Assembly: GCA_017893485.1 (NCBI GenBank) | Contig: CM030366.1 | Location: 182,160,594 to 182,224,593 of the forward strand | Length of the DNA: 64,000 nucleotides | Origin: Hemerocallis citrina | Lineage: Eukaryota; Streptophyta; Magnoliopsida; Asparagales; Asphodelaceae | Direction of reading: 5' to 3' | Part shown: in pieces, positions 1 to 11,937 of the stretch | Layout of the letters: the number at the start of each line of letters is the position of its first letter | Numbering within the stretch: position 1 is the first letter of the stretch | Notes under the pieces: generated by a model | The model's input: only the letters and a program-made list of their open reading frames with translations | What the model was told of the DNA's origin: nothing | The model's database searches: none | Position numbers and translations under genes: made by a program

Positions 1-756
1 CTCTGGACAGTCGCCTGATCCTTCTATCAGTCGACTTATGCTGTAACTTTCTTTTGCTGCAGATACTCCAAAACAATCTGAACCAGAATCGAGCCATTAT
101 CCTACAAATGGTAGATGTGCACATTAAAAAAAATCTGTAATAGCAAGTTAGAAAGCAAATAAAACAAGTCTGGGTTTTTCCAAGTTAATATTTCAAATGA
201 GCTACATAGACGGGACACGGGACGTCATATCCATGTTGAGACCAACACTTCATGGGCACACCCTAGACTCATACCCTCACTTACAAAATGTGCTCACATA
301 CAATCATTCTTATGCAGCACGCCGAAATGTAGAACTATATCTATAATTGTCACACACTGAGATACAATCTTTATTTGAAAATGAATGTTAAAAAAAAGTA
401 TACTTAATTTAGAATATGTTCTAGTATACAAAGCTATGTTGCAACACACGTATTCGGTGATCAACACGGAAAAAATTTGAAATTGAACAGGTGAAAGATA
501 CCTTCAATATTCCCATTTTTCAGCTACATTCTCTCGAAAGATTTAAATCTTTAGTGGCATTCAATTGGCATCAACTTATCAAGAAAGCAGTTAAAATTTG
601 TAAATCTACAACTTCAACAAATTTTCGTAGTCCCCAAGTGGGATTTCAAGTTTTCTACCAACTTAATTATTCTCATTTTAACTCAAAATTATCACATAAT
701 AGAGAAAAATTTGTATGTATGGTACGGAGTAAATTATGAGGTGTAAGAAATTAGTG

Positions 757-759
<3 letters not shown>
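1..759. other. Unassigned AT-rich flank
   Basis: I recognise no gene or element here. The first 40 bases carry GTCGAC-like motifs similar to those in the Copia element further along. The rest is AT-rich with only short open frames that lack recognisable domains. Confidence 0.4.

Positions 760-815
<56 letters not shown>
760..815. repeat. (TA)n microsatellite
   Basis: About 28 uninterrupted TA units. It lies exactly where family A copy 1 loses similarity to the 5' part of copies 2 and 3, so it marks that copy's truncation point. Confidence 0.97.
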
Positions 816-817
<2 letters not shown>

Positions 818-3709
818 GAGTGTGTTGATGCTTGTGGATAGATATCTACTTGCTACGGGGTTTTAATGATCCGATATATGTATGTGAATGTATGTGTATG
901 TGTGACGTGTGATCACCCGACTAATGTGATGAGATGGAAAGCATGGTGTGTATAATATGATATTGTGATGCAATAACATGATGATATGAATGATATGGTA
1001 TATGTGTGATAGGCGTGTGATAAATTGGAAATTTATGTGATAATGTGATGCGAAAATTGGCATGATGGGTGCGTGTGACGTGTGGGTGGAAAATGAGAAT
1101 TTTATACGGTAATCGATGTATACTTATGAATTTAATGGAGTTATATGCATTCATGTTCTATTATAAAGGTGTATACCGAGATATACTATAAAGGAGATAT
1201 GTTATACAGGAGATATATTTATATATGGAGTTATATTATAAAGGAGATATATATATATATATGGAGAAATAGTATAAAGGAGATATATTATAAATGAATA
1301 TATGGAGATATATTATAAAGGAGTTATATTAGATAGGGGTTATATTATAAAGGAGTTATTTTATAAAGGAGTTATACTAAAGGAGTTATTTTATAAAGGT
1401 GTTATATTAAAGGAGTTATTTTATAAAGGAGTTATATTGTGAAGGAGTTATATAATAAAGGAGATATATATGTATTTAAAGGAGATAATTAAATATTGCA
1501 GTGCCGCACAATCTCCCAGGGGTTTGGGCTAGACCCCACAGGCCCGGGATACACTCGGGAACAGGAGTTATATTTATATTGCCCCAAATTTTATATTTAG
1601 GGATCAGGAGTTATATATTGCCCCAAATTATATTTGGGGATCAGGAGTTTCCCTCGCTGGTATAGGGCCAGGAGGAAGACGTAGCCTCGGACATGTAAGA
1701 CTCTGTGTGAGCATCGATCCGCGTGTTATATTTTATTTTTGACTAACCTTTTGGCTTTAGTCCTGGTTGGACAAGCGCGCAACCGTACTTTCAATCCAGC
1801 CCACAAATGATAGATGCTTAGGACACCTGGATCTGGGTGATATGGTGGGTTAGCAGGATTGAAATGTACGGGAGGGGATGCACAGAGATCCCTGTGTTGT
1901 ACGAGGAGGTCAGTTGTGTAGGCACAGAAAAGGAGAAAAATATAAAGGTGTATATGTGTATCAAAAGAATATATGTATATATAAAGATATTGATGATATG
2001 CTATCTTGCGGAGACTGTTTATATTAAGGGAAATATGAATGTGTTACAGGAGAGAAATATATAAATGTAGTGACAATACCTATATGGTCAAAGTTATGTT
2101 TATAAAAGCTGAGGTATAAATATAGTTATATAACCATAGAGTTGGGAGTAATATAATTATTGTATTTGGATGGAGTTGTGTATTCGCAGGTATGATATCA
2201 ACGATGTGTATGTGTAATCGATGGAGTTATACACGTTTATGTTGTTGAATTTATACGGCGATACTTATAAAGCTTTATTGGCTAAATGAAAGAAATATGA
2301 ATAGAGGAGAGATGCGTAAAGTAATGGGAGTTGTATTATGAGGTGTAATTACCAAGTATAATTATATTATAAGATGTGAATGAGTTAATAACATAAAATA
2401 TGACTTGAAACAAGCTGGTATGCCTTGAAATTATGACTAGGAACTACCCGCCTGCTATTTCGGAGGAAATAGTGGGAACTACCTGCCTAGGCACAATTTT
2501 CAGGATAAATAGGTGAGTTGTTGATATAATGCCGGTATTTCGGGTTGGAAATAAAAGAGAAGTAAATTAAAATATGTGTTATCAGGGAAAATGAAAGTAA
2601 GTTATAACCATGATGACTGATGAGTTTGATGATGGGTATGATGATGTATTGAGAGTGTAAAGAAGATAGTTGTAATTTATAATGAGAGTGAAGTGATGTA
2701 TGGCGAGATGCTACGATATGTGTTATAAGAAATGAATGATTGTGATGAGTGTGATATGAGAATGAGAAAGAAAATGTCTATGAATGAAGATGTGTATGAA
2801 AGATTACGAGTCGTGAGTCGTGGATGTAAATGAATGGTGAAATCAAATTAATTGTGATGTTAGTGTGATGCATATCGTAATGTGTGTAGAATTATGGATA
2901 TATAGATGGGTGCGAAGTTGAAGCGTACTTTGATATACAGTCATGTTTATGATGTTGTTATGTTCAGATTTCAGACTGGACCTTTTTATCTTGAAAATTG
3001 TAAGTTAATTTATTTTCTTTATATAGTTGGATTTATTTATTTGATTAGTGAATTATACTCACACCAGAAATGGCTAACTCCTTAGTGTCTGGGGGGTTAG
3101 GGGAGTCCCAGGACTACCCTAGATTCCTTACTGTTACAGGTTCTCAGCAGTGCAGAGGGAAGAGGTAGATTTGATGGAGTGGAGCTTTTCCCTTTTATTT
3201 AAATTTCTGTTTAAGTTAATATGATGAATGGTAAATTTATGATTTGAATTGTATTTTAGATGTATAAGCATGTATATGATGATGATGAGTATAGTGTGGA
3301 GTAGTATGTGGTGTTTGTGACCCGTACCCATCTCGTTGTGGTGTACCGGGCTCTGTGGTAGGTTTTACAAAGGTTTTTCTAAAATTTTTACCTCGTTTTC
3401 AAAGAAATTTATGGTTTTTATTTGATATTTGATATTCTATTATGAGTTCGGCCCCCAAAACATGATATTATATTGCCTGTGTGATTTGCTCATTTTGGCA
3501 TGGGGAGCCCATAATATTATTGCTTGTGATGTAAGCTACGGAATTTAGAGCAGAATTCCGTAAGCTTTTTGTGTTTCAGGGCAGAAATTACAGGGGAAAT
3601 TTTGCCAAAATTTTCTTTGAAATATGACTTTCTTAGTTTATGTTTAAAGTGATATAGAAATTGAAAGAATTGATTTTGGAGTCAAAAAAAAAAAATTTGG
3701 GGCGTTACA
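816..3709 (+). mobile_element. Large LTR, family A copy 1, 5'-truncated
   Basis: This segment is collinear with the reverse complement of 36361-39480 and with much of 47578-52320. Shared blocks include the unit around 1500-1560 ending in a run about a GGCCCGGGATACAC-like motif, the CCTCGCTGG...CCAGGAGGAAGACG hairpin near 1650-1680, and a GGGGGGTTAGGGGAGTC block near 3090. It ends in GGGGCGTTACA at 3709, as the other copies do. No reading frame resembles gag or pol, so I interpret it as a solo LTR or non-autonomous element. Roughly 1.1 kb of the 5' end present in copy 2, including the TGTAACACC terminus, is absent. No target duplication can therefore be tested. Confidence 0.8.
1160..1490 (+). 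repeat. AT-rich tandem array inside family A LTR
   Basis: Degenerate units of about 16-20 bp built on AAAGGAGTTATATTAT. The equivalent inverted array is present in copy 2 at about 38810-39110 (TATAACTCCTTTATA units). The variable unit number indicates slippage or unequal exchange within the LTR. Confidence 0.8.
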
Positions 3710-3878
3710 AAACATGCATCGCACATGAAAATTGCTAGTAAACCTTAACAGAAACCTAATTCTGTCAATGTGAATTTTTTGATAACGTAGCTGAGTATGG
3801 GTTTTTTTTAAGAAAAGAGTTTAGAAGGTTTTTTTTAAATAATAAATATTTCAGTGGGATTTTTTAAATTTTAGCTTT
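3710..3878. other. Short unassigned spacer
   Basis: AT-rich sequence between the end of family A copy 1 and the old LINE remnant. I see no gene in it. Confidence 0.4.
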
Positions 3879-4060
3879 TATCAATTGCAGAAGAGTTGAA
3901 AATATTTGGGCTTCATGAGAAATTTATTCAGTGGATAATGGTGTGAGTGACGTCCCTTGGGTTTGCAGTGATTATTAATGGTTCTCTTACAGATTGTTGT
4001 AGGTCGATTGTTGGATTGAGACAGGCTTGTCGTATTTGTTTATTATGTGTGTTAAAGTCA
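3879..4060 (+). pseudogene. Old LINE reverse transcriptase remnant, left part
   Basis: Translation around 3909-4060 gives a diverged L1-type RT segment: FGLHEKFIQWIM, then a stop, then VIINGS and a GLRQ motif. These match the family pattern where an ING(S/T) motif precedes GLRQGDP. The sequence breaks at the LINE insertion at 4061 and resumes at 7599 on the same strand. This is a fragment of a different and older LINE, with in-frame stops. Confidence 0.7.
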
Positions 4061-7000
4061 TTTTTTTTTATGAATCAGATAGAGGTTGTCGACTCCAGCC
4101 ATCTCAAAAAAATATATTAAAGAAAAGAGTTACAAGCGAGTTTTACGAGCCGTAAAACCAACAACAACAAAACGAACAGCAGCGCTGAAATGAATAACGA
4201 AAATAAGCAATAATCAAAGAATCAAAATACAGCGACATAGCCGAAAAAGAGCAAGACCGCGACGGAGGCCAGTGAAAGATAGTCCACCACACAAAAGTGA
4301 TACGCTTCGGAAAGCCAAGATCAGAGTTCCGATCCAACACTGCGGCAGGAGGAGAGGCAAAAACTGGAGATACCCTCGGTACACGCAGACCTCGACAGGC
4401 AACACCGATGGCAGGCCACAGTAGGGTCCAGAGCGGGACCAGAGCTGTCGGAACCTGAGAGGGATCTGGAAACTGGAGACTGCAAACCACGATAATGAAA
4501 CATCCCTCCCAACCGACCTCCAAGCCCATCAACGAGGACGGGAGAACGATAACAAGAAAGTGACCATCGAGCAGGCTCACAGAGGAGCAAAAAGAGATCG
4601 AAAAAACACACCTCAAGAATCAAACACACCATTCAATATAGAACAGAAGACAAACTCCATAACCCAGGAGAATAATATAGCAGAGAGAACAATAACAATA
4701 TAGAACAGGAGACGAACTCCAAAACCCAGAAACAAAACAATCCAGGCAACAACGCCTATCAACAACCAACCAGCCATAGTGAAGGCATCGAAGGCCTGCC
4801 CGCAAAAAAACCCAACAAGAGTAGCATACAATAAGCACCAACACAAAATATAGGCTGCTAGGACAGAGCCAAGCCCAGAAATACAGCATAAGTTACAAAT
4901 AACGGTGTGATCAACACTGGAGGGAAGGAGAGAGAATACAAATAGTACTAAATGCCATGCTCAACCGAAGCCAAACAAAACCAAAAAGAGCATCTAGAGA
5001 TAGCAGCCAAGAGAGAGAAGCCAACGCCACTTCAATCCTGCGAGAGTTGAACAAAGTAAAAAACATGCAGAAACCAAAAGATTATAAAGCATTAAGGTTG
5101 CAAAGGCAAAGAAAAGAGTCGTCTAATCTATGACCGAAAAGAGAATCTCTGGCTTCGGTTTTTAACGTCGAAGACCAGTCAGAAATAAAAATTCCTCTAT
5201 CAATGAAGAGGTGGGAGAAGCGCATTGTTGGAACAGCCTCTTATTTCTTTCCGTCCACGTGATCCAGATGATAATTTGAACCGAAAGATTCCACGCGCTA
5301 TGATACTTAAAATTCGATGGCGAAGAGGTCCAACACGCAGATAATAAGGGAGGGATAAAAGGGAATTCCCATGCTAGAGTGCAAATTTCCACAACGGGAT
5401 GATGGCGGAACATCGAACAAAAAGATGATCAACATCTTTCGAGTGCTCTGAGCACAGGGGGCATAGTTGTCCCCACGCTAGATTCCTTTTGTTAAGGATT
5501 TCAACAGTGAGTAATTTGTTGTTAAAGGCGAGCCAAGAAGTGATCTTGACCTTAAGGGGAGCGCAGGTATCCCAGATGAATTTAGCAAATGGCGAGTAGA
5601 CGCCTCGAGAGTTGAGGAAGATATAAAAGGATCTAACCGAGAAGATCCCTGCCAAGTTCCAATGCCAAGCAACGTCATCTTTCGGCCGCCACTTGAAGTT
5701 ATTCAGAGAAGAGAGAATATCATTTAAAATTGGGGTCAGAAGAGAAGAGAGCTCTACCGTGAAGGGGATGATCCAATGCCTACAATCATTAACCATTATG
5801 AAGGATTCAGCCACTGAAGCTGAGGGATTAGAAGCCAAACGGAATAGAGACGGGTAAGCAGAGGATAGCTTAGTGTTGCCGATCCAGAGATCAGTCCAAA
5901 ATTTTGTCTTGGAACCGTTAGAGCAGATACGGGAGATACCACACTGGAAGGCTGCGGCCGCTTTCCAGACCCCTTTCCAGAATGGGGAAGCATTACAATT
6001 AACAGAGGGAGGGAATTCCCACCAATTGTGAGAAGAAGAAAAATTACCCTTGATACTTTGAATCCAAGGTAAGTGATCAAATTTTTGAAACCTCCAAAGC
6101 CATTTACCTAAAAGGGCAATGTTATGGCTCCTGAAGTTCAAGACACCCAGTCCCCCATCCACTTTGGAGGTGCAAACCAATTTCCAGTTGCTAAGGTGCG
6201 AGCCCGGTTTAAAAGAGGAGGACCCTGTCAAAAAAAAATTACTTCTGATTTATCAATCCTCTTGATCACCCAGGAGGGCACATAATAGAAAGACATCATG
6301 TACAGTGGAATAGAGGAGAGAACTGAGTTAAGAAGGATCAATCTACCACCACGGGAAAGCAATTTACCAGTCCACACATTGAGTCTGGCTTCAATTTTAT
6401 CCACCAACGGATACCAGTCAGATTTTTGCAATTTACCCCATCGAAGAGGGATACCTAAATAAGTGATGGGAAAAGAGGCAATAGGACAGTTAAAGAAATT
6501 GGAGACCTCGATCTGGCGATTGGGGGAACCTCCCAACCAAAGTACTGAAGACTTTTGAAAATTGATAGATAATCCTGATGCCATTTCAAAACAGTAAAGG
6601 AGTAGTTTTAGGTTACGCAGAGAATGCGAGTTCGGTTTGGTGAAAATAATAGTGTCGTCTGCGTATTGCAGATTAAGAACACCATCGAAGAGGTGGGAGT
6701 TACCTAAGCCCTCTATGACCTGCAATTCCCAAGCATTGCGAAGGCGTTTACTGAAAACGTCAGCGACAAGGGAAAATAAGAGGGAGAAAATGGGGTCCTC
6801 TTGTCGGAGGCCACATTTAATTATAAATTTGTGACCTTCCGAGTCATTGATAATGATAGAAGAGGTACCAGAGAACAAACTAGATTTAATCCAAGTGATC
6901 CATTTGGGACCAGAGCCCCGGCAAACTAGAATATCAAAAAGGAAGTCCCAGCTGACGTTGTCGTAAGCTTTTTGGAAATCGAGTTTGAGTAAGATACCTT

Positions 7001-7582
7001 CGGAGTGAGTTTTGTGAAAATGGGAGATAATCTCTTGAGCCGAAGCAATGCTATCAAGGATAAAGCGGTCCTTGATGAAACCCGATTGGGCCGAGTCAAT
7101 GAGGGGAGAAATGACCGCACTTAATCTAGCGGTGAGAACTTTCATAACAATTTTGAAAGAAGTGTTGATCAAGCTGATAGGCCTGAAGTTAGCCAACACG
7201 TGCGCTCCGCCATTTTGGGAATGAGCACGATGTACGCATAATTGATACGGTCGAAAGAAAAGCAACATTGGTGAAGTTCTTTAAACATGTTGAGAAGGTC
7301 ATCTTTAAGCCAGTGCCAGAATTTTTGGAAAAAGAAGGCAGGGAATCCATCTGGCCCCGGCGCTGAATCGCTCTTTAAAGCGAAAACAGCCGATTTGATC
7401 TCTTCCAAGGAGAAAGGGGCTTCGAGAGAAGAAAGATCTTGAGATTGAATACCGTAAAGGTGGTACCAATCAAGACAAATCGAGCGCTGTTTGTGCGATC
7501 CAATAAGGTTTTTATAGAAAGAAAGGAATGCTCGATGGATCTCTGTATCGGAATTAAGATCCACCCCGTTGTCACTAATCGA
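4061..7582 (-). mobile_element. 5'-truncated L1-type LINE (LINE-1)
   Basis: A non-LTR retrotransposon on the minus strand with a poly(A) tail, read as T(8-9) at 4061-4069 on the plus strand. It is flanked by a 16-bp target duplication, ATGTGTGTTRAAGTCA, at 4045-4060 and 7583-7598 with one mismatch. ORF1 and the endonuclease are missing, as expected from incomplete reverse transcription. RT, the zf-RVT-like C-terminal region and about 1.1 kb of 3' sequence remain. It inserted into an older LINE RT remnant. Its protein is closely similar to the LINE at the right end of the window. Confidence 0.92.
5162..7564 (-). pseudogene. LINE ORF2 (reverse transcriptase) pseudogene
   Basis: The frames read in order from 7564 down to 5162. 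They begin with an N-terminal RT stretch containing SAPGPDGFPAFFFQKFW and DRINYAYIVLIPKM. The RT core follows, with FRPISL, GFIKDRF, LKLDFQKAYDNVSWDF, GLRQEDP and an intact YADD near 6650. The thumb region has YLGIPLRWGK, and a zf-RVT-like region covers about 5400-5700 (VRSFYIF, CAPLKVK, HLFVRCS). The reading frame shifts near 7200-7268, again near 6230 at a run of A (plus-strand view), and near 5400. The product would have copied LINE RNA at nicked chromosomal DNA. This copy cannot make an intact enzyme. Confidence 0.9.
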
Positions 7583-7598
7583 ATGTGTGTTGAAGTCA

Positions 7599-7870
7599 TG
7601 TTCCGACTTCTTAAAGCAACAAGTTCAAATTCACCGACTGGAATTCAAATTGACGAAGATAACAGAATGTTAGGTCATCTCCTATATGTCGATGATTCTC
7701 TATTTTTTGCACGTGCCAACACCAGAATACAAGGTGATCATGGACTTGGTGAACAGAAATTGTGACATGAGTGCACAGAAGATTAATTTAGCAAAATCGA
7801 GTTGCTTCTTTGGTGAAAAGGTGAGGTTAAATCACGAAAGAAAATGCCTACATATTATTGATACGAGTAA
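7599..7870 (+). pseudogene. Old LINE reverse transcriptase remnant, right part
   Basis: This continues the fragment that stops at 4060. It encodes RLLKATSSNSP, then HLLYVDDSLFFARAN (the catalytic (F/Y)xDD motif), and after a frame change AQKINLAKSSCFFGEKV, the usual SGQKIN..KSS block of plant L1 elements. With the left part it makes one RT domain split by LINE-1. A MITE interrupts it at 7871. It is non-functional because of stops and a frameshift. Confidence 0.8.
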
Positions 7871-8602
7871 GAGCATCCATATTTTAGGTATTTGGAAATT
7901 TGTTTTTACAATTGAATCGCTTGCGCCACTATCGTTAAAGCTATAATTTGCAACAAAAAATTTATATATATAAAATATAAAGACAGAATAACATCCTCTG
8001 TCTAACCCAAAAGAACAATATTTTTAATACATAAAATGAATGGACGGAAGACGAAGTTCCATTTGAAAAAGGGGAAGGAAAAAAAAAAAGTAGTTCAAAA
8101 ATCAGCCGGAAGAAAGAATAGTTCATGCCTTTTCTTTTTCATCTTTTAGGAAAAGGACGAATAGTTAAAATAAAATAATTTTAAAAAAAAAAATCAAAGG
8201 AAGCGACAAGAAGATGTTCTTCCGTCTCTTTCATTTATTTATTTTTTTTTAAATATAAATGGGACAGACAGAGGAACTTCTTCCGGTTCGCATTTTTTTT
8301 ATTTAAATAAAGCCATTTGTGAGGCGAAAGATCTTATTCCGTCTTTAAAATTTTGACCAGTCAAACTCTACAGACGGAAGATCTTCTTTCGTCTATTATA
8401 ATTTTATATTCCAAACAATTCGAAATTTTTAACAGACGGAAGATCATTTACCGTCTTCTATATTTTGCATATGCTATTTCACTCTGCTATAAAGTAGTTC
8501 ACGAGTCGGCTAAAAAGTAGGTTTATAGCAGACGATAGTGGTGTGTTTTTTCTCAAAATTTCCATTTTTTTTTTAATTTATAGCAGACGATAGTGGATGC
8601 TC
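7871..8602. mobile_element. Tourist-like (PIF/Harbinger) MITE
   Basis: Terminal inverted repeats GAGCATCCA and TGGATGCTC bound a 732-bp AT-rich element flanked by TAA at 7868-7870 and 8603-8605. A 3-bp TWA target duplication is the mark of PIF/Harbinger elements. The interior holds several degenerate copies of a palindrome of the form GACGGAAGATCTTCCGTC, at about 8041, 8210, 8260, 8330, 8370 and 8435. A direct duplication of TTATAGCAGACGATAGTGG sits near 8521 and 8578. It has no coding capacity. Confidence 0.75.
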
Positions 8603-8650
8603 TAAAGGCAGGCTTCATTTCAATTCTATCTATTCTATTTTTATACTTGA

Positions 8651-9682
8651 AGGTGTCGGGGAGGGGAGGAAAAATAAGTATCTTCTTGTTTGGTTCACAA
8701 GGGGAGGGAATGAATTTTATAATTAAATTACTTTTATACCCTTTCATATTTTAGGAGAGCCTATGTATTATTGTTTCTAATTCTAATTTTGTAATATAAA
8801 TAAAATAATGAAGACCAATAAACAAAATAATGAAGACAGATTGATTGATAGTACTTGAACAAATTAAATCAGATTCTGGCCCCAAATTAAATCACATTCA
8901 TCACCTTTTCTACAGAAATTAATCTAAAGACTTTCCGGGGATAAGGTTTTCCATAATAATGTTGCTCTAAAGTCTACATCGATCTACATCCAAATTATAC
9001 GAAGAAGCAGATACTGTAAAACAAATCTACCTCTATTGAACTTTCCCCTGCTTTCTTAATTCCATATCCTTACAATCAGTGGCCGTTACCTTCAAGAAGA
9101 ATAAATAGAAGTCATTAAGCTAAACAAAAAGATTTTAAGAAAAGGAAAAACATAAAGAAGACATCATCATACAGCAAAGTATCTATTTACTCACCACTGA
9201 GTGTGAAATTACCGTAAGGTGACACTCTAACAAGATCAGAGAATGTGTTCGGCAAGGCACCCTGTCAACATTCCACACACACACTTGCAAACATCAACAT
9301 GCAGGTGGACGATGATCTAGTGGTGGATCCACGTGCTAGGTAATAGGATCAGGATTATTATAGCAGGAAGGTTCGTACTAAAGTAATATGGGATGTATGT
9401 GTTGAGGAAGGAGTGGCGAGTGTAGAGTGGTATGAGGATCTTAGACATCGGGAGATCTAAAAAGGAAAGTTTAGTCCAATCACTTTTAAAAAATTAGACT
9501 CACTTTCTCTTCCCTCCAAATCCCCCAATATTGGAGGGGAGCCAAAATTGGCTCTGCACCCCTTCAATCCCCTCCTCTCCCCTCCCCTCCCCTCCCCCTC
9601 CTAAAAAATGAACCAAACAAAAAATATTTTAAAAAATTTATTCCCTTCCCTCCCCTCCTTCCTCTCCAACCAAACAGGCCCG
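8651..9682. mobile_element. Possible decayed MITE with GGGCCTGTTTGGTTGG end
   Basis: The right end at 9667-9682 reads CCAACCAAACAGGCCC, a typical plant DNA-transposon terminus. A G-rich block with GTTTGGTTCA near 8650-8720 is inversely similar to the C-rich block with TGAACCAAAC near 9580-9650. No clean left terminus or target duplication is visible, so the left boundary is a guess. The interior is AT-rich with a hairpin around 9515-9540 (CCTCC...GGAGG) and no gene. Confidence 0.35.
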
Positions 9683-10096
9683 TACGGAGCAGAAATTCCT
9701 CTATTTTTTTCCCTCAAAAATCACAAAAATTACCCTATATTTTGTGTGCGGTATGAGCCCGTTGGTTTTCGCTTTGCGTTCATTGTGAGTTGTCAGGTTT
9801 TGGAGTAAGTGGTCCAGATTTGGGGAACGAAAAATCCTTCTTTTCCTTTTCAAAAAAATCGCTAGAAATTCCACATTTACTCTGCCCTCCCTGCGTTTTT
9901 TTATACTTACAGAACTGCAATCAATCACGAACTTTCCGATTAATATCATACGGTGAGTATTTTATCGCTATTCGTGCATTTCTTAGTTAGTTGTTTCCAC
10001 CTTCCTTTCATTAGTTGTACTCCTATTGGTGGTGTACGCTTTTTCCTTTTGAATGGTTTAATTAGTGTGGTTATAACAATCACAACACGAGGACGA
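9683..10096. other. Unassigned spacer
   Basis: No coding, RNA or transposon signature recognised. Confidence 0.35.
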
Positions 10097-10601
10097 GTTT
10101 TTTTGCCTACATAGGCCAATTTTTGAAAATATTTACGTTATTGGGCCGGTTTCCCAACTATTAGCACTTTTGGACTACTTTGTGCCACGTCAGTAACGGC
10201 CGCTATCCTCTTCATTTTCGAGGTCGCTAATGGGAATAACGATCTATATTTTAATTTTTTTTTGAATTTTTTGTTTGTCGTCGTTATTCCCACTAGCGAC
10301 CTTAGTATATATGAGGTCGCTAATAGAATTAGCGATCTTTAATGAGCTGTATTCTAACACTTAGCAAAATCTAGAGAGTTTTTGCTTTTTGAAAAATGAC
10401 AATCATTTTTTAAAAAAAACTAAGGTCGCTATTCGGAATAGAGGCATTTATTGTACTAAAGTCGTTATTCTAAATAGAGACCTTAGTTGTATGATTATTT
10501 TGCAAATTTTACAAAGAACAGGGAGATTGTGTTTCCTACTGAGGTCGTTATTCCCAATAGCGACCTAAGTTTTAAATTTTAAGCTCTTTAGGAATCGCTA
10601 A
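10097..10601 (+). mobile_element. Left arm of long-TIR (fold-back or MULE-like) element
   Basis: The first roughly 290 bases are inversely similar to 21316-21590. Both read a CATAGGCC/CATAGGCT start, AAAATATTT, GGGCC, ACTATTAGC, TTGTGCCAC, GCGGCCGCTAT-like and AGGTCGCTAATGGGAATA blocks in the same order. The region is dense in palindromic GGTCGCTA...TAGCGACC motifs. The Harbinger transposon inserted at TAA 10599-10601 separates the two arms. The original element would have been only about 0.78 kb. No target duplication was found outside the arms, so the superfamily stays open. Confidence 0.65.
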
Positions 10602-11937
10602 GAGTGCGTTTGGTTTGTTGTTTTGAAAATAGTTTTGTGAAAATATTTTGTGAAAACTGTTTTGTGAAAACTGTTTTGTGAAAATGAGAGTGTAAAAGCT
10701 GTCTGGTAGAGTTTTCTGAAAACTGTTTTCTGAAAATGAAATTGTATAACCTGTTTGTGTATACAAAATAAACCTGAATGCTGTTTTCTTAAAACTAGAC
10801 TGTAAAATGCTGTTATCTGGAAAAAACAGTTTCAAAGCTGTGCTGTTTTATTTTCCTAGCTGAAAACTGTTATCTGAAAGCTGTTTTCCTGAAAAAGCGA
10901 GTTTAAAAGCTGTTAGGCTATATTTCTTGCTGAGAACTGTTATCTGAAAGCTGTTTTCCTGGAAAAACGAGCTTCAAAGCTGTTTTGTTATATTCCTAGC
11001 TGAAAACTGTTATCTGAAAGCTGTTTTTCTGAAAAAGCGAGTTTAAAAGCTGTTCGGTTATATTTCTTGCTGAAAAATGTTATCTGAAAGCTGTTTTTCT
11101 GAAAAAACGAGCTTAAAAGCTGTTTTGTTATATTCCTAGCTGAAAACTGTTATCTGATAGCTGTTTTCCTGAGAAAGTGAGTCGAAAAGCTGTTTGGTTA
11201 TATTTCTTGCTGAGAACTGTTATCTGAAAGCTGTTTTTTCTAAAAAAACGAGTTTAAAAGCTGTTCTGCTATAATCCTAGCTGAAAACTGTTATCTGAAA
11301 GCTGTTTTTCTGGAAAAAATAGTTTGAAAGCTGTTTTGTTATATTTGTAGCTGAAAACTGTTATCTGAAAGCTGTTTTTCTGAAAAAGCGAGTTTAAAAG
11401 CTGTTCGGTTATATTTCTTGCTGAAAACTGTTATCTGAAAGCTGTTTTCCTGAAAAAACAAGATTAAAAGCTGTTTTGTTCTATTTCTAGCTGAAAACTT
11501 TTATCTGAAAGCTGTTTTCCTGAAAAACCGAGTTTAAAAGCTGATAGGCTATATTTCTTGCTGAGAACTGTTATCTGAAAGCTGTTTTTCTGGAAAAACG
11601 AGCTTAAAAGTTGTTTTGTTATATTCGTAGCTGAAAACTGTTATTTGTAAGCTGTTTTCCTGGAAAAGTGAGTTTAAAAGCTGTTTGGTTATATTTCTTG
11701 CTGAAAACTATTCTCTGAAAGCTGTTTTCCTGAAAAAATGAGTTTAAGAGCTGTTTTGTTATATTCCTAGCTGAAAACTGTTATCTGAAAGCTGTTTTTC
11801 TGAAGGAGTGAAAAATAAAAGCTGTTGGCTTATATTTCTTGCTGAAAACTTGTTTTCCGAAAGCTGTTTTCCGAAAAAAACAGTTCAAAAGCTGTTTTTT
11901 TATATTTGTAGCTGAAAACTGTTATCTAGGTTGTATA
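10602..11937. repeat. 70-bp subterminal tandem array with alternating A/B units
   Basis: About 15-19 copies of a unit of about 70 bp containing GAAAACTGTTATCTGAAAGC, a TTTCCTGAAAAA block and an AAAAGCTGTT block. Junctions alternate between CCTAGCTGA-type and TTCTTGCTGA-type, giving a 140-bp dimer. The alternation holds from about 10850 to 11905, with one break near 11275-11345 where two A-type junctions adjoin. The first 250 bp next to the transposon end are shorter, less regular TTTTGTGAAAACTG repeats. Subterminal repeats in transposons commonly serve as transposase or accessory-protein binding sites. That role is inference here. Confidence 0.93.

Noticed and set aside
757..820. CRISPR-like or other regular array
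   Set aside because: Simple (TA)n tract. No array with unique spacers exists in the window, and the genome is a plant's.
816..3709. Possible AT-rich satellite or origin-like region
   Set aside because: It is collinear with two other LTR copies that have clean target duplications, so it is a truncated LTR.
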